DNA of 64,000 nucleotides from Deminuibacter sp966424055 (GTDB taxonomy: Bacteria; Bacteroidota; Bacteroidia; Chitinophagales; Chitinophagaceae). The notes beneath the pieces are model-generated. The model was not told where the DNA came from and made no database searches. It saw only the letters and a program-made list of their open reading frames with translations. The position numbers were made by a program, and so were the translations under genes. The stretch lies in NCBI GenBank assembly GCA_966424055.1, contig CBJLMB010000008.1, positions 62,001 to 126,000 of the forward strand, read 5' to 3'. Below are positions 17,567 to 26,610 of this stretch, piece by piece (within the stretch, counting starts at the first letter, position 1; every line of letters begins with the position of its first letter).

Positions 17567-18697
17567 TTATTTTTTCAACCGGTATATTTCGGTACCGGCA
17601 AGCAGCAAGCAGCCCAGGCCATAGTCTTCAAAATCAGGGATCTTATCAAAGCTGAGTGGTTGCCCGTCTTTGGGTTCCTTGCCTGTACTCTGCACATAAC
17701 CCAGCATACCATCTGAGTGCAGTGCATCTTTTATCATGGCATTCCATCCCTTCAGCACTACGGGAAGATAGATTTTTTTATCGAGGTAACCATGATTGAT
17801 GCCCCAGGTGATGCCATATACAAACAGTGCTGTGCCGCTCAGTTCTTTTCCGCCGAAATGTGTTGAATCATGGAGGCTCACATTCCAGAAACCGTCTGGC
17901 CGCTGCAGTGGTGCCAATGCCTGCACCATATGAGTATAATCTGTTATCAGCTCAGTGCGGTGCGGGTCATGTTCCGGCAGCCAGTCCATGGTACGCACCA
18001 GTGCTGCCAGTACCCAGCCATTGCCCCTGCTCCAGTAGCAATTACGGCCGTTGGGTTCTTTATAAGGCGGAACAAAATCTTTATCGCGCCACCACAGGTG
18101 TTCTTCCGGATTGTATAAACCATTCACACCATGTTTGTATTTAGTGAAATGATACAGCTCCATCATCCTGCCCCAGTAAGCGGTGTCCCTGTAAACAGCG
18201 CCCAGCCTGGCAAATACAGGCATGGCCATCTGTATCGCATCTATCCAGTTCCAATCGTCTATTTTGGCGGTGCGCAGCATACTGTCTGCCGATGCTTTAA
18301 TAGCGGCGATCCGCTGCGGTTGTTTGTCTTTCAGGTAAAGGTCGATATACGTTTGACCGCAGGCCTGGTTATCGGCATTCCGGGTGGCAATGCCTCCGCG
18401 CAGGTTCCACTGGTGTTTATCCCCCCACTGAACAGCATAATCCATATAAGTTTGCTGCGGATCGATGGCATACAAGGCCATCAGCCCTTCATAATACACA
18501 GCCCTTGTCCAGATATTACTGGGCCTGGCAATATTGGTGACGATCTCTTTTCCTGCATCAGGCCATTTCTGCATGAAATACTGATTGGCCAGCCTCAGCG
18601 CCTGTAGCACTTCTTTTTTAACCGGCAGTTTCTGTGCCTGCAATAAGGATGGCCCACAACAGCATAAAGCAAGCAGTAAAATGATTGTTCTTTTCAT
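17567..18697 (-). CDS. GH105 unsaturated rhamnogalacturonyl/glucuronyl hydrolase
   Basis: Removes the 4,5-unsaturated uronic acid from the non-reducing end of lyase products. It has 376 residues, typical for GH105 (alpha/alpha)6 barrels, and a signal peptide (IILLLALCCCGPSLLQAQ). The catalytic Asp fits D153 in DDWNWIDAIQMAMP, and NADNQACGQTY (D109) matches the second conserved Asp region. GYLDKK and DFEDYGLGCLLLAGTEIY at the C-terminus are also family-like. It implies that lyase products reach the periplasm, fitting the PL22 gene in the same locus. Confidence 0.93.
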   Translation of the reverse strand: MKRTIILLLALCCCGPSLLQAQKLPVKKEVLQALRLANQYFMQKWPDAGKEIVTNIARPSNIWTRAVYYEGLMALYAIDPQQTYMDYAVQWGDKHQWNLRGGIATRNADNQACGQTYIDLYLKDKQPQRIAAIKASADSMLRTAKIDDWNWIDAIQMAMPVFARLGAVYRDTAYWGRMMELYHFTKYKHGVNGLYNPEEHLWWRDKDFVPPYKEPNGRNCYWSRGNGWVLAALVRTMDWLPEHDPHRTELITDYTHMVQALAPLQRPDGFWNVSLHDSTHFGGKELSGTALFVYGITWGINHGYLDKKIYLPVVLKGWNAMIKDALHSDGMLGYVQSTGKEPKDGQPLSFDKIPDFEDYGLGCLLLAGTEIYRLKK

Positions 18698-18845
18698 TTT
18701 CAGATCATATTCTTTTGATGATAAAGGTTATTTCAGTAGGCAGCCGGCAGTCTTCAGCAGGTGTCTTCAGCCGGTGAATAAATGTCATACATACACTATA
18801 TTATACCTTCAGTCAGCATCATACATCCCTTTCCATCGCACATAG

Positions 18846-18991
18846 CCAAGTGGGAACTACGAAGTACTAAGTACGAAAACCACCATTTACACTACGCTCC
18901 CACATCGTACATCGTACATATCCAAGTTTGAACTACGAAGTACTAAGTACAAAAACCACCCATTTACACTACGTCCCCACATCGTACATCG
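18846..18991. repeat. 76-bp tandem repeat, two copies, built from heptamers
   Basis: Two copies (18846-18921 and 18922 to about 18991) share nearly the whole 76-bp unit. Each begins CCAAGT, then GAACTACGAAGTACTAAGTAC, then ACCACC-ATTTACACTACG and a CATCGTACATCG end. Internally the unit contains heptamer runs (TACGAAG/TACTAAG and CATCGTA). The second copy runs to the stop codon of the hydrolase ending at 18992. No gene found. Confidence 0.85.
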
Positions 18992-21151
18992 CTATGGCAT
19001 TTTCTGCAACCCCTCCCATTTCACTTTCCATTGGCCATTTTTCGGGAAGCCGGGTTCGGGTGTGGTACAGCCGTCGTAGCCGGCGCACATCATGGCGATG
19101 GCGCTGAGCAGTGCACCATTACCGGGTAAGTATAATCGCAGACGCTTGTCCTGGTAATTGTGACCGTTCACCAGGTAAGTATTGGTTTCAAAAGGCATAA
19201 ACAAAGCCTCCAGTGCTCTTTCAGGCATGCCCATCCTGGTGGCGGTCATTGCTACAAAAGGAAAATCCCAGCCCCAGGTTTCTTCCCAGTGCCAGTTATG
19301 CCATATCCAGTTAAATGTGCGGCGCATGGTGGCCGAATCTACCTGTAGTGTTTTGGGCAGCATACCCCAGGCACCCAGCACTGCGGGATGATCCGTCAGG
19401 TATTTTTCATTGGTATGACTGTCGCGTGCACTTTCAGCCAGCAGGTAGCGCTGATCATCTACCGGCAATACAGAAAGATCTTTAAGCACCTTATCCCATA
19501 GCTCATTGCGTTCCATACCGCAGCGCTCGCGCCATCGCTGGGCTGCAGATAAACCCCATCGCCAGTAGGCCAGTTCAAAAGGCGTGTTGAAGGTTTCTTC
19601 AGGTTTGAACCGTTCCTGCGCGGGTATCATGCCCTTACCCAATACATAACGGCGGGTGGCAGAATCATAACGCGCATAAGAAGCCATAAAATCGGCTGTG
19701 GCAAATACCAGTTTTTTATATGCATTCAATGTGGCACTGTCAGGATGCTGCCTGTAACAGAGCTCGGCAAAATAAATAAAATGCGGTTGCTGCCAGATGA
19801 GAAAAGCGCCAACAGAAGAGGGACTTTCATTTCCTGCGGGGTCTGTCATCTTTTGCCATCGTACACCATCATATCCCTGCCGCTTTGCGATGGCGCTTGC
19901 TTTATCAGCAGCTTTTTCATACCAGCTCATTGATCTCTGTAGCAGGGCAAGCCTGTTCCACAAAGCAAAATGAGCAGCATGCCACCAGTGCATTTCAAGA
20001 TGCGGCTTGCCGAACCAGCTGTTGTAGGTGAGCCCTGTTTCCTGTGGCGGATAATGCCCGGCACATTGTATGCGGGTAAGGTATTGCGACAATACCACCC
20101 TTCTTTCCAGTTCCAGCGCACGCGGATCGGTGCTGCCCGAAAAATCCACTGCGGCACCCTGTATCCAGAACTGTTGCCAGCCTGTTTCACTGTTCTGCCG
20201 GGTAGCGGTATAATCGGGTAGCGTATCGTGCACCAGTTCTTTGGTGAATGCACAGCTGAAAGCAAATTCCTCATTGGTACGTGCCGGTGACAGCTGGTAG
20301 TAATGTTTGGCAGCTTTCAGCAAAGTGGCGGCCTGCTCCCAGCGTATATGGGCAAAATAATAAGCCGTATCAAGTACATGCATCAGCTGCACTTCGCGCG
20401 GTGCCAGCTCTTTGATAAAGGAGATATGCTCACCAGGTGAAAGCCAGTTAACACCGGCATCAGCAAAAGCACCTGTGGGATAGGGAAAACGTACCCTTAT
20501 TTTCAAACGCCCTTCTTTCAACAGGGGCGATTTAATGTGTACCGAAACCAGGTCCCTGTCCTGGTGTGCAATGGTAGACAGCTCTACCGGTTCTTCATCT
20601 ACCGAAAAAAGGCTTTTGATTTCGCCTGTCCACAAATTCAAACTCTGCTGTACCGGGTGTACATCACGGATAGAAGCCAGTTCCCCGTTCTTGCGGATGA
20701 TATCCAGCCCGATATTGCCCAGCTGCAGGCGGTGTACATTCTGCCTGAAATAATCCGCAGCATCTTTATTACGCCCCGGTTGTGACCATTGAACAGCATA
20801 GGAAACATCCCTGTTGTTCAGGTGATAGGTTCTGAGCGCCTCAGCAAACTTGTAATGTTCAGTATTGGGAAAACTGTGCCAGCCCCATTCAGATTCTGTA
20901 CCCAGCGGGATGCCATTGGCATAGGCTTCGGGGAAAGACTGTAAACCGGTAAAATCTACGGTAAAGGCAAAGCTGCCGTTACCAACACTGAGTGAAGACA
21001 GGGAATCGAATACGGTGTTCACCACATTGTGCCGCTGTACCAGTGCAAACCTGTCAATGCGCTGCTGGCGTTGTGACAGGCCGGTTTGCTGCAATACCAG
21101 CAAAGCGGTTATCGTAATCGCAGTAAGAAAAATCCTGGGCTGTTTCAGCAT
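18992..21151 (-). CDS. Secreted (alpha/alpha)6-barrel glycoside hydrolase-like protein, family unassigned
   Basis: Secreted protein of 719 residues with a signal peptide (IFLTAITITALLVLQQTGLSQ). The first part (about 30-330) looks like a beta-sandwich (SLSVGNGSFAFTVDFTGLQSFPEAY), a long linker-helix segment follows, and 340-690 looks helical. The region ETGLTYNSWFGKPHLEMHWWHAAH, with Glu386, resembles the catalytic strip of clan GH-L enzymes (GH65/GH95-like), and the DFPFVAMTATRMGMPERALEALF stretch fits such barrels. I do not recognise a named CAZy family. Its place between CE12 and GH105 suggests it cuts a pectin side chain or backbone linkage; substrate unknown. Confidence 0.75.
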   Translation of the reverse strand: MLKQPRIFLTAITITALLVLQQTGLSQRQQRIDRFALVQRHNVVNTVFDSLSSLSVGNGSFAFTVDFTGLQSFPEAYANGIPLGTESEWGWHSFPNTEHYKFAEALRTYHLNNRDVSYAVQWSQPGRNKDAADYFRQNVHRLQLGNIGLDIIRKNGELASIRDVHPVQQSLNLWTGEIKSLFSVDEEPVELSTIAHQDRDLVSVHIKSPLLKEGRLKIRVRFPYPTGAFADAGVNWLSPGEHISFIKELAPREVQLMHVLDTAYYFAHIRWEQAATLLKAAKHYYQLSPARTNEEFAFSCAFTKELVHDTLPDYTATRQNSETGWQQFWIQGAAVDFSGSTDPRALELERRVVLSQYLTRIQCAGHYPPQETGLTYNSWFGKPHLEMHWWHAAHFALWNRLALLQRSMSWYEKAADKASAIAKRQGYDGVRWQKMTDPAGNESPSSVGAFLIWQQPHFIYFAELCYRQHPDSATLNAYKKLVFATADFMASYARYDSATRRYVLGKGMIPAQERFKPEETFNTPFELAYWRWGLSAAQRWRERCGMERNELWDKVLKDLSVLPVDDQRYLLAESARDSHTNEKYLTDHPAVLGAWGMLPKTLQVDSATMRRTFNWIWHNWHWEETWGWDFPFVAMTATRMGMPERALEALFMPFETNTYLVNGHNYQDKRLRLYLPGNGALLSAIAMMCAGYDGCTTPEPGFPKNGQWKVKWEGLQKMP

Positions 21152-21552
21152 AGGTACCCGGTGTTTATATCCAAAGATGTGTAAAGATAGAATTTGAAAA
21201 TTTGTCCACGGAAATCCGGCAGGGAAATCCTATACCGGAAACATGGAGTTACTATTTACTACTACAAGAAATGCCTCTCGCGGAATACGCAAAAAACGCA
21301 GAAAGAAGCGTTTTTCAAATCCGGGCAGAACAATCTTATCTATTAACGCTCCGTCTCATAGCTGAAAGCTCATAGCTCAAGTTACCAGTTATAGCAATGA
21401 GCTGCCAGAAATGCATCTCGCGGAACATGCGAAAAACGCAGAAAGGATGATCATTTTCAGGATGGCCTCGCAAAACAATTTATGCTATTTAACAGAACAT
21501 TCCTGCCTCATAGCTGGAAGCTCATAGCTTGCAGCTATAAAAGAATTATCAC
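21152..21552. repeat. Intergenic region with two copies of a dispersed repeat
   Basis: No gene found. Two imperfect copies start near 21268 and 21407, each with AGAAATGC-TCTCGCGGAA, then a GCGAAAAACGCAGAAAG-like block and a CTCATAGCTG-AAGCTCATAGCT block. The second copy, running to about 21540, also has AGGATGGCCT and TATGCTATTTAACAGAACAT. Read in reverse complement these blocks match the tandem pair at 51963-52396. The family is therefore dispersed and in opposite orientation at the two places. Confidence 0.8.
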
Positions 21553-22365
21553 CTAATGGGTTTGCAGGTATTGCTTTAATGAACATTCCTGTAACTGCTC
21601 AATACCTTTTACCACCGATTGTGCATTAAGTGTGGCGCCTGCCTTGTTGGTATGTGTATGGTCGCCGGGAAAAAAAGCATTTACCTTTTCCTGTCCCATG
21701 CTGTCGTATTGGTCGGCAATAATATGGTTCAGCGGGATAAAAAAGGCCTGTGTTGCCTGGGCGGTTTCTTCTGCCCATTTACCATAATCATTGTTTGCCC
21801 GATCTGCCTTACCGGCTTTAAACATATTGCGCGGAACCGGGGAACAGATAATGGCCACCGCTCCTTTCTGATGGGCATCATTTACATATTTACGCATATA
21901 CCAGCCATAAGTATGTACCAGCTCCTGCATTTTCCTGACAGGATTGTAGATATCCTTGGTTTCTTCGCCCGTGCCTTTAATAGAACCGCGGGCGCGGGCT
22001 GTATCATCCAGCGGACCGGCATCGTTATGCCCGAACTGCATCAATACAAAATCGCCCGGTTGCAATTGCGTCATGATCGCATCCCAGCGGCCTTCGGTGA
22101 TAAAAGTGCGGCTGCTTCTTCCGCCGATGGCATGGTTTTGCACACTGATCTTCGTGGTATCGAAATAACCGGCCAGTAAACTGCCCCAGCCCCATAGCTG
22201 GCTATCCCCGGTACCGCTGCCGTTTTTTACGGTTGAATCACCAATAATATACAATACCGGTTTATGCTGCCAGTTGAATAAGGTGAATGAACAAAGCAAC
22301 ACCACCACAGCCAAGCCTGATAATGAACGGCCTGCTTTTTCCTTCGGAATAGATTGTTTTCTCAT
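21553..22365 (-). CDS. CE12 rhamnogalacturonan acetylesterase-like SGNH hydrolase
   Basis: Removes acetyl groups from pectin galacturonate. It has 270 residues with an N-terminal hydrophobic segment (LAVVVLLCSFTLFNW) acting as signal anchor or signal peptide. The SGNH blocks are complete: GDST (Ser44), GGRS (G82), GHND (N114) and PGDHTHTN (D235, H238). The wording VKNGSGTG, WGWGSLLAGYFD and ARGSIKGTGEET is typical of CE12. It lies between GH28 and the unassigned hydrolase and supports acetylated rhamnogalacturonan or homogalacturonan as substrate. Confidence 0.92.
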   Translation of the reverse strand: MRKQSIPKEKAGRSLSGLAVVVLLCSFTLFNWQHKPVLYIIGDSTVKNGSGTGDSQLWGWGSLLAGYFDTTKISVQNHAIGGRSSRTFITEGRWDAIMTQLQPGDFVLMQFGHNDAGPLDDTARARGSIKGTGEETKDIYNPVRKMQELVHTYGWYMRKYVNDAHQKGAVAIICSPVPRNMFKAGKADRANNDYGKWAEETAQATQAFFIPLNHIIADQYDSMGQEKVNAFFPGDHTHTNKAGATLNAQSVVKGIEQLQECSLKQYLQTH

Positions 22366-22443
22366 ATTTTCTGCATTTAGGAGAGGATGACATAAATAGT
22401 CGACCGTTCAGCTATTTTACCCTGTATGGCGGTATACTTACCG

Positions 22444-23838
22444 CTACTGCTCCAGCTTACTGTGATCACCTGCATCTATGGCCACCCGGTTCATTTCCCA
22501 TCCTTTTGACAGCTGGATATTGCCGGCGGTTGCCGCCCTGATACGGACATTGTTGAACCGGAAATTTTCCAGCGGCGATCCTTTCAACCCGGTCGCATCA
22601 AATGCACGTTTGGCATATTTTACTTCCACATCATCAACATAGATCTCTTTAAAATGGGGAATACCTTTTTCGGGCGGATCTATTTTATGCAGCATTTTTT
22701 TCCAGTGCTCCGGCAGGTTGCCGGCAGTATAGCCTGCAGGCAGGGCGGAATAGCTGTAGCTGGGGTTCCAGTTCATGGTAAAATAAAACACCTTGCCTAC
22801 GCTATCCATTTTTATTTTATTGAAATGAATATCTTCTACGGTTCCACCCCGTACGGTTGCTGATTTAATATGGAAGCCATTGCCTGTACCGCTGGCAACC
22901 AGGTTGGTGGCCAGCACATGACGGATACCACCGGAAGTTTCGCTGCCCAGCGTGAGCAGCCCACCGCCTTTCCGTGCAATGGAATTGCGTATCACCACAT
23001 ACTCAGTCGGCCTGTTTACACGAAGGCCATCCCAATCACGGCCGGCTTTTAAACAAAAATCATCGTCATTACAATCAATATCGCAATGCTGTACCAGTAC
23101 CCAGGAAGAAGAATCCACATCGATACCATCGGTGCTGGGGCCATGGCCATCTTCGTTATTGCGTATGGTAACGCCATCTACTGTAATATGCGTGGAATAC
23201 AAGACCTGTACTGTCCAGAAACCGGCATTTTTAAAAGTCAGCCCCTGCAGGCTCACCTGTTCGGATGACTGTATCAAAAAGCAGCGGACCCGTTTGGCAT
23301 CATAATCCACGATCCAGCGCAGGCCCTTTGCATCATATTCCTTTCGCATGGCCCAGTATTTATCCCAGCAGAATTTGCCCCTCGCATTCACGATCCCCTC
23401 ACCGGTTACCACTACATTTTTCTGATCAATAATATTGATCAGCGCAGCCGGCCATTTCATGTCGATACCGGCTATTCTTGTATCTATTTCGGGATAATCG
23501 GCAAAGTCCTGGCTGCCGAGCAAGGTCACATTTTTGTCGATGCGGAACCGAACGCCCGATTTCAGGAAAACAGCACCTGTAACATAAGTGCCGGGTTTAA
23601 ACCATACGGTTCCTCCGCCGCGTGCTGCACAGGCATCAATAGCGGCCTGTATATTTGGAGTGCACAGGGTTTGCCCATCGTTCACTGCACCATAATCGTT
23701 TACTGTGAAGCTGTTTGTTCCTGTTATATTTACCGTTGCACCTACTTTACTTACCCAGCTTGTATCGCTCCGCCTTGCGGCGGCCGTGAAACAAATAAAG
23801 AATAAAAAAACAGCGGCGGATGATTTCTTTACAGGCAT
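22444..23838 (-). CDS. GH28 polygalacturonase/rhamnogalacturonan hydrolase-family protein
   Basis: Right-handed beta-helix glycosidase that cleaves galacturonic-acid linkages, 464 residues. It has a signal peptide (AAVFLFFICFTAAAR) and the pectate-helix start NDYGAVNDGQTLCTPNIQAAIDAC. The catalytic Asp motif is STDG (D237) and NDDDFCLKAG (D258-D260) matches the second motif. The usual GHG-His segment reads GGG (291-293, KGGGLLTLGSE), and the RIK site reads HIK (K325). The missing His is unusual. Whether the enzyme is exo- or endo-acting cannot be told from sequence. Confidence 0.9.
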   Translation of the reverse strand: MPVKKSSAAVFLFFICFTAAARRSDTSWVSKVGATVNITGTNSFTVNDYGAVNDGQTLCTPNIQAAIDACAARGGGTVWFKPGTYVTGAVFLKSGVRFRIDKNVTLLGSQDFADYPEIDTRIAGIDMKWPAALINIIDQKNVVVTGEGIVNARGKFCWDKYWAMRKEYDAKGLRWIVDYDAKRVRCFLIQSSEQVSLQGLTFKNAGFWTVQVLYSTHITVDGVTIRNNEDGHGPSTDGIDVDSSSWVLVQHCDIDCNDDDFCLKAGRDWDGLRVNRPTEYVVIRNSIARKGGGLLTLGSETSGGIRHVLATNLVASGTGNGFHIKSATVRGGTVEDIHFNKIKMDSVGKVFYFTMNWNPSYSYSALPAGYTAGNLPEHWKKMLHKIDPPEKGIPHFKEIYVDDVEVKYAKRAFDATGLKGSPLENFRFNNVRIRAATAGNIQLSKGWEMNRVAIDAGDHSKLEQ

Positions 23839-23933
23839 ATATTTTATTTATCATGAAGAAACCGGTTGTACCTGTCTCATATAAAAACCCTTTGCCGGTT
23901 TACACGCAGCCTGCTATCCGCTCCATTTCTTTC

Positions 23934-25475
23934 TTACTCCTTTCCTTCAGTTAAACCTTTCCACTGATCTGTGCGGAAAGGTGAAGCAGGTAATCCTGCA
24001 CCATTGAAAAAATTGGGATGCGGCACATTGCTCCAGGCAAAGCGAACTGCTACCGGTGCAGTTACCGTACCGGCACTCACTACAACAGTATTGCCTTCGA
24101 TAACAGCCCGTGCGGGCACAAATACACCATCATTGCCTGCAATAGTAAATTCAGTCAATGCATCACCTTTGCATACAAGGCCATTATCGGTATGTGTAAA
24201 TTTCAGCCTGATCTTATTGCCCTCTGTTTTCATGGAAGCATACAGCGGGCCTGAGCACGCCAGTTTTTTAAATCCGTATTCATTGTGCAATGCCCACAGG
24301 GCCAGCCTTTCGCCCACCAGTTGTTTATTACGGGGATGAATATTGAGCGAATCACCATTATCCGTGGTTACCACCATGCCTGTATGCGGCACTCTTTCAT
24401 AAGTAAGCAATTGTGCTTCCCTTATTTCAGGGTTCTGGCTTTTGTGTGGTGATATCTGAACAAAATAAAAAGGCAGTGCGCTATTGTGCCAGTCGCTGCG
24501 CCAGTTCTGTATCAATGCGGGAAATAGATCCCTGTACTGGTATGCGCGTTCTGCATTGCTTTCACCCTGGTACCAGATCACACCGCGCAGGGTGAATGGT
24601 TCCAGTGGGGCGATCATGGCATTGTAAAGTTTATAGGGCGATTTGCTGTTGCCGGGACCGACCGGCTCTTTTGGCGCGGAAGGTTTTGTCCTGGATGTAT
24701 CGTTTTTCCATTTGTTCAATGCTTTATGGTATTGTTCCAGGGCTGCAGGAAATTCGCGGCACTGTTCACGATACCTGTTCATGATGGGCCGGAAGCCGGC
24801 TTCGAGCACCTCTTTTTTTGTCCACGATTCTGCCGGGGTACCACCCCAGGTGGAATTGATCAACCCTACCGGCACACCTGTTTCCTGCTGCAGTTTGCGG
24901 GCAAAATAATAGGCTACCGCAGAGAAGGCTGCCACAGACTGGGGACTGCATTCTTCCCATTGCCCTTTTACATCGGCAAGTACAGAATCACCCACAATAC
25001 GGTCTACCGTGAACAGGCGGATATTGGGATGAACAGCCTGTTGTACTTCTGTTTCGTAGTTAAACACACCATTGGCCCACCCCGAATTGGGCAGGGGTGC
25101 AAGTGGAAAGTGCATATTCGACTGGCCAGAACACAGCCACACTTCACCCAGCATGATATTTTTCAGTTCGATGGTATTGTTGCCGCTGATGGTTACTGTG
25201 TAAGGACCACCGGCTTTTGCGGTATGCAGGTTTACCTGCCAGCGCCCGTTGGCGCCGGTAACAGTTGTCGCGGTTTTAGCCTGCCAGCTGCCTCTTACAG
25301 TGATCTTCTCTCCCGGATCGGCCCAACCCCATAAGGCAATAGCAGCACGCTGCTGCAAAACCATGTTGTTCCCGATAATAGCAGGCAGTTGTACAGCGGC
25401 AGCAGAAGGGCTGGAGAAACAGAAAAGTATTAGCGGCAAAAGAAAACCCGCACCATAACATATAAGGCTTTTCAT
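23934..25475 (-). CDS. Sialate O-acetylesterase-like (CE20-type) SGNH esterase
   Basis: Secreted acetylesterase, 513 residues from the ATG at 25475 (the frame from 25484 opens with TTG). It has a signal peptide (ICYGAGFLLPLILFCFSSPSAAA), then PAIIGNNMVLQQRAAIALWGWADPGEKITV, the Bacteroidota sialate-esterase N-terminal sandwich. Catalytic wording is LCSGQSNM (Ser119), GGTPAESW, WYQGESNA and DNGDSLNIHPRNKQLVGERLA with the active-site His. In plant-glycan loci such proteins remove acetyl from pectin or xylan rather than from sialic acid. A 268-bp gap separates it from the CarboxypepD-domain gene upstream. Confidence 0.92.
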   Translation of the reverse strand: MKSLICYGAGFLLPLILFCFSSPSAAAVQLPAIIGNNMVLQQRAAIALWGWADPGEKITVRGSWQAKTATTVTGANGRWQVNLHTAKAGGPYTVTISGNNTIELKNIMLGEVWLCSGQSNMHFPLAPLPNSGWANGVFNYETEVQQAVHPNIRLFTVDRIVGDSVLADVKGQWEECSPQSVAAFSAVAYYFARKLQQETGVPVGLINSTWGGTPAESWTKKEVLEAGFRPIMNRYREQCREFPAALEQYHKALNKWKNDTSRTKPSAPKEPVGPGNSKSPYKLYNAMIAPLEPFTLRGVIWYQGESNAERAYQYRDLFPALIQNWRSDWHNSALPFYFVQISPHKSQNPEIREAQLLTYERVPHTGMVVTTDNGDSLNIHPRNKQLVGERLALWALHNEYGFKKLACSGPLYASMKTEGNKIRLKFTHTDNGLVCKGDALTEFTIAGNDGVFVPARAVIEGNTVVVSAGTVTAPVAVRFAWSNVPHPNFFNGAGLPASPFRTDQWKGLTEGKE

Positions 25476-25743
25476 ACCAGGCAATCATTTAAAGCAGGTG
25501 AAAGATAATGGTAAATGCAACAAAAGCTATCCTGCTGCATCCTGTAACGAAGATAAGCCGCCCCAGGCAGGTATGGTAAAGTGTCATTTATACAAGTACA
25601 AACAGGCTGCCAGCCAGCCCATGCTCAAAAAGACTGTTGCAGTTTTTTTTGCTAACCAAACTGATAAGAAAGCTAAGGTTTGAAGCCCCATCATGCTTTT
25701 TGCCGTGCAGAAAACATGATGGCAGTACTGAGCGGGATGGTTT

Positions 25744-26490
25744 TTATTGATTGCTTTTCCTGTTCAGGAACTCTTTCAGCTTATCATTGACATAATACAG
25801 GATATCTTCATCTGAAGGATGTGCGCGCAGCCATTTGTAATCGGGCCGGTAGCGGTTGATAAAATTCTGCAGGGTATCGCCGTGGAGGCCGGTATATTTC
25901 TGCACCACTGCAGAAGAGAACCGGTAGTCAACATAATTGCTTTTTTCTATTTCATCAAAATCGCCGATAGCCGTGCGTTTGGCCCTGTCTTTTTTCTTGA
26001 AAAAACGATCCAGGCTAATGCCCACACCAGCTCCTGAATTGGCATTGGAAAAAGCTTTGGTACGCGGGCCGCCGATATCAGCATAAAAACTCTCCCGCCG
26101 ACGGATACTGTCTTTCTGGTACTGCGTGAACCCTTTGGTCGTTGTTGTTACGGTTACACCCTGCAGGGTATTCAGTTCTACCATGTTCACATATACTGTA
26201 TCAGGCAGTACCCTGTTGCAATGCAATGTATCAAAACGGTATCCCGGGGCATTAAAGAAAAGCAGGTCATTGAATGTTACCAGTATGGTAAAACGGCCGT
26301 CTTTGCCGGAGGTAACAGTTTTGCGGGCATTTTCATTGGTGATAGAAGCATTGGCAATAGGTGTATGCATGGCACTGTCCCTTACCACACCATGCACTAT
26401 TCTTTTCTGAGCCAATACTGCAACGGGAAACAGGCCGATAAAAAACAACAGGAAAAAGTACCGGCGGAGAGGTCGGACCAGCAGTTGCAT
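25744..26490 (-). CDS. Carboxypeptidase-regulatory-like domain protein, unknown function
   Basis: Secreted protein of 248 residues from the ATG at 26490 (an earlier start at 26523 is possible). After a signal (YFFLLFFIGLFPVAVLAQ) comes one CarboxypepD_reg-like domain (IVHGVVRDSAMHTPIANASITNEN, KDGRFTILVTFNDLLFFNAPGY). The C-terminal ~130 residues are charged (FTQYQKDSIRRRESFYADIGG, LDRFFKKKDRAKRTAIGDFDEIEKSNYVDYRFS). No enzyme motif is seen. It looks like the stand-alone envelope proteins found in many Bacteroidota; its position inside the pectin locus is the only functional hint. Confidence 0.75.
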   Translation of the reverse strand: MQLLVRPLRRYFFLLFFIGLFPVAVLAQKRIVHGVVRDSAMHTPIANASITNENARKTVTSGKDGRFTILVTFNDLLFFNAPGYRFDTLHCNRVLPDTVYVNMVELNTLQGVTVTTTTKGFTQYQKDSIRRRESFYADIGGPRTKAFSNANSGAGVGISLDRFFKKKDRAKRTAIGDFDEIEKSNYVDYRFSSAVVQKYTGLHGDTLQNFINRYRPDYKWLRAHPSDEDILYYVNDKLKEFLNRKSNQ

Positions 26491-26610
26491 GCAATATGTA
26501 TCTTTTGGGTTAAAATGCATCAAATAATCGACGAAATTGAATATTTCAGCAATTTAACGATACTGCCAGATGTAATTTGTTAATATTATTACCTGCCTGG
26601 CATTGCACAT

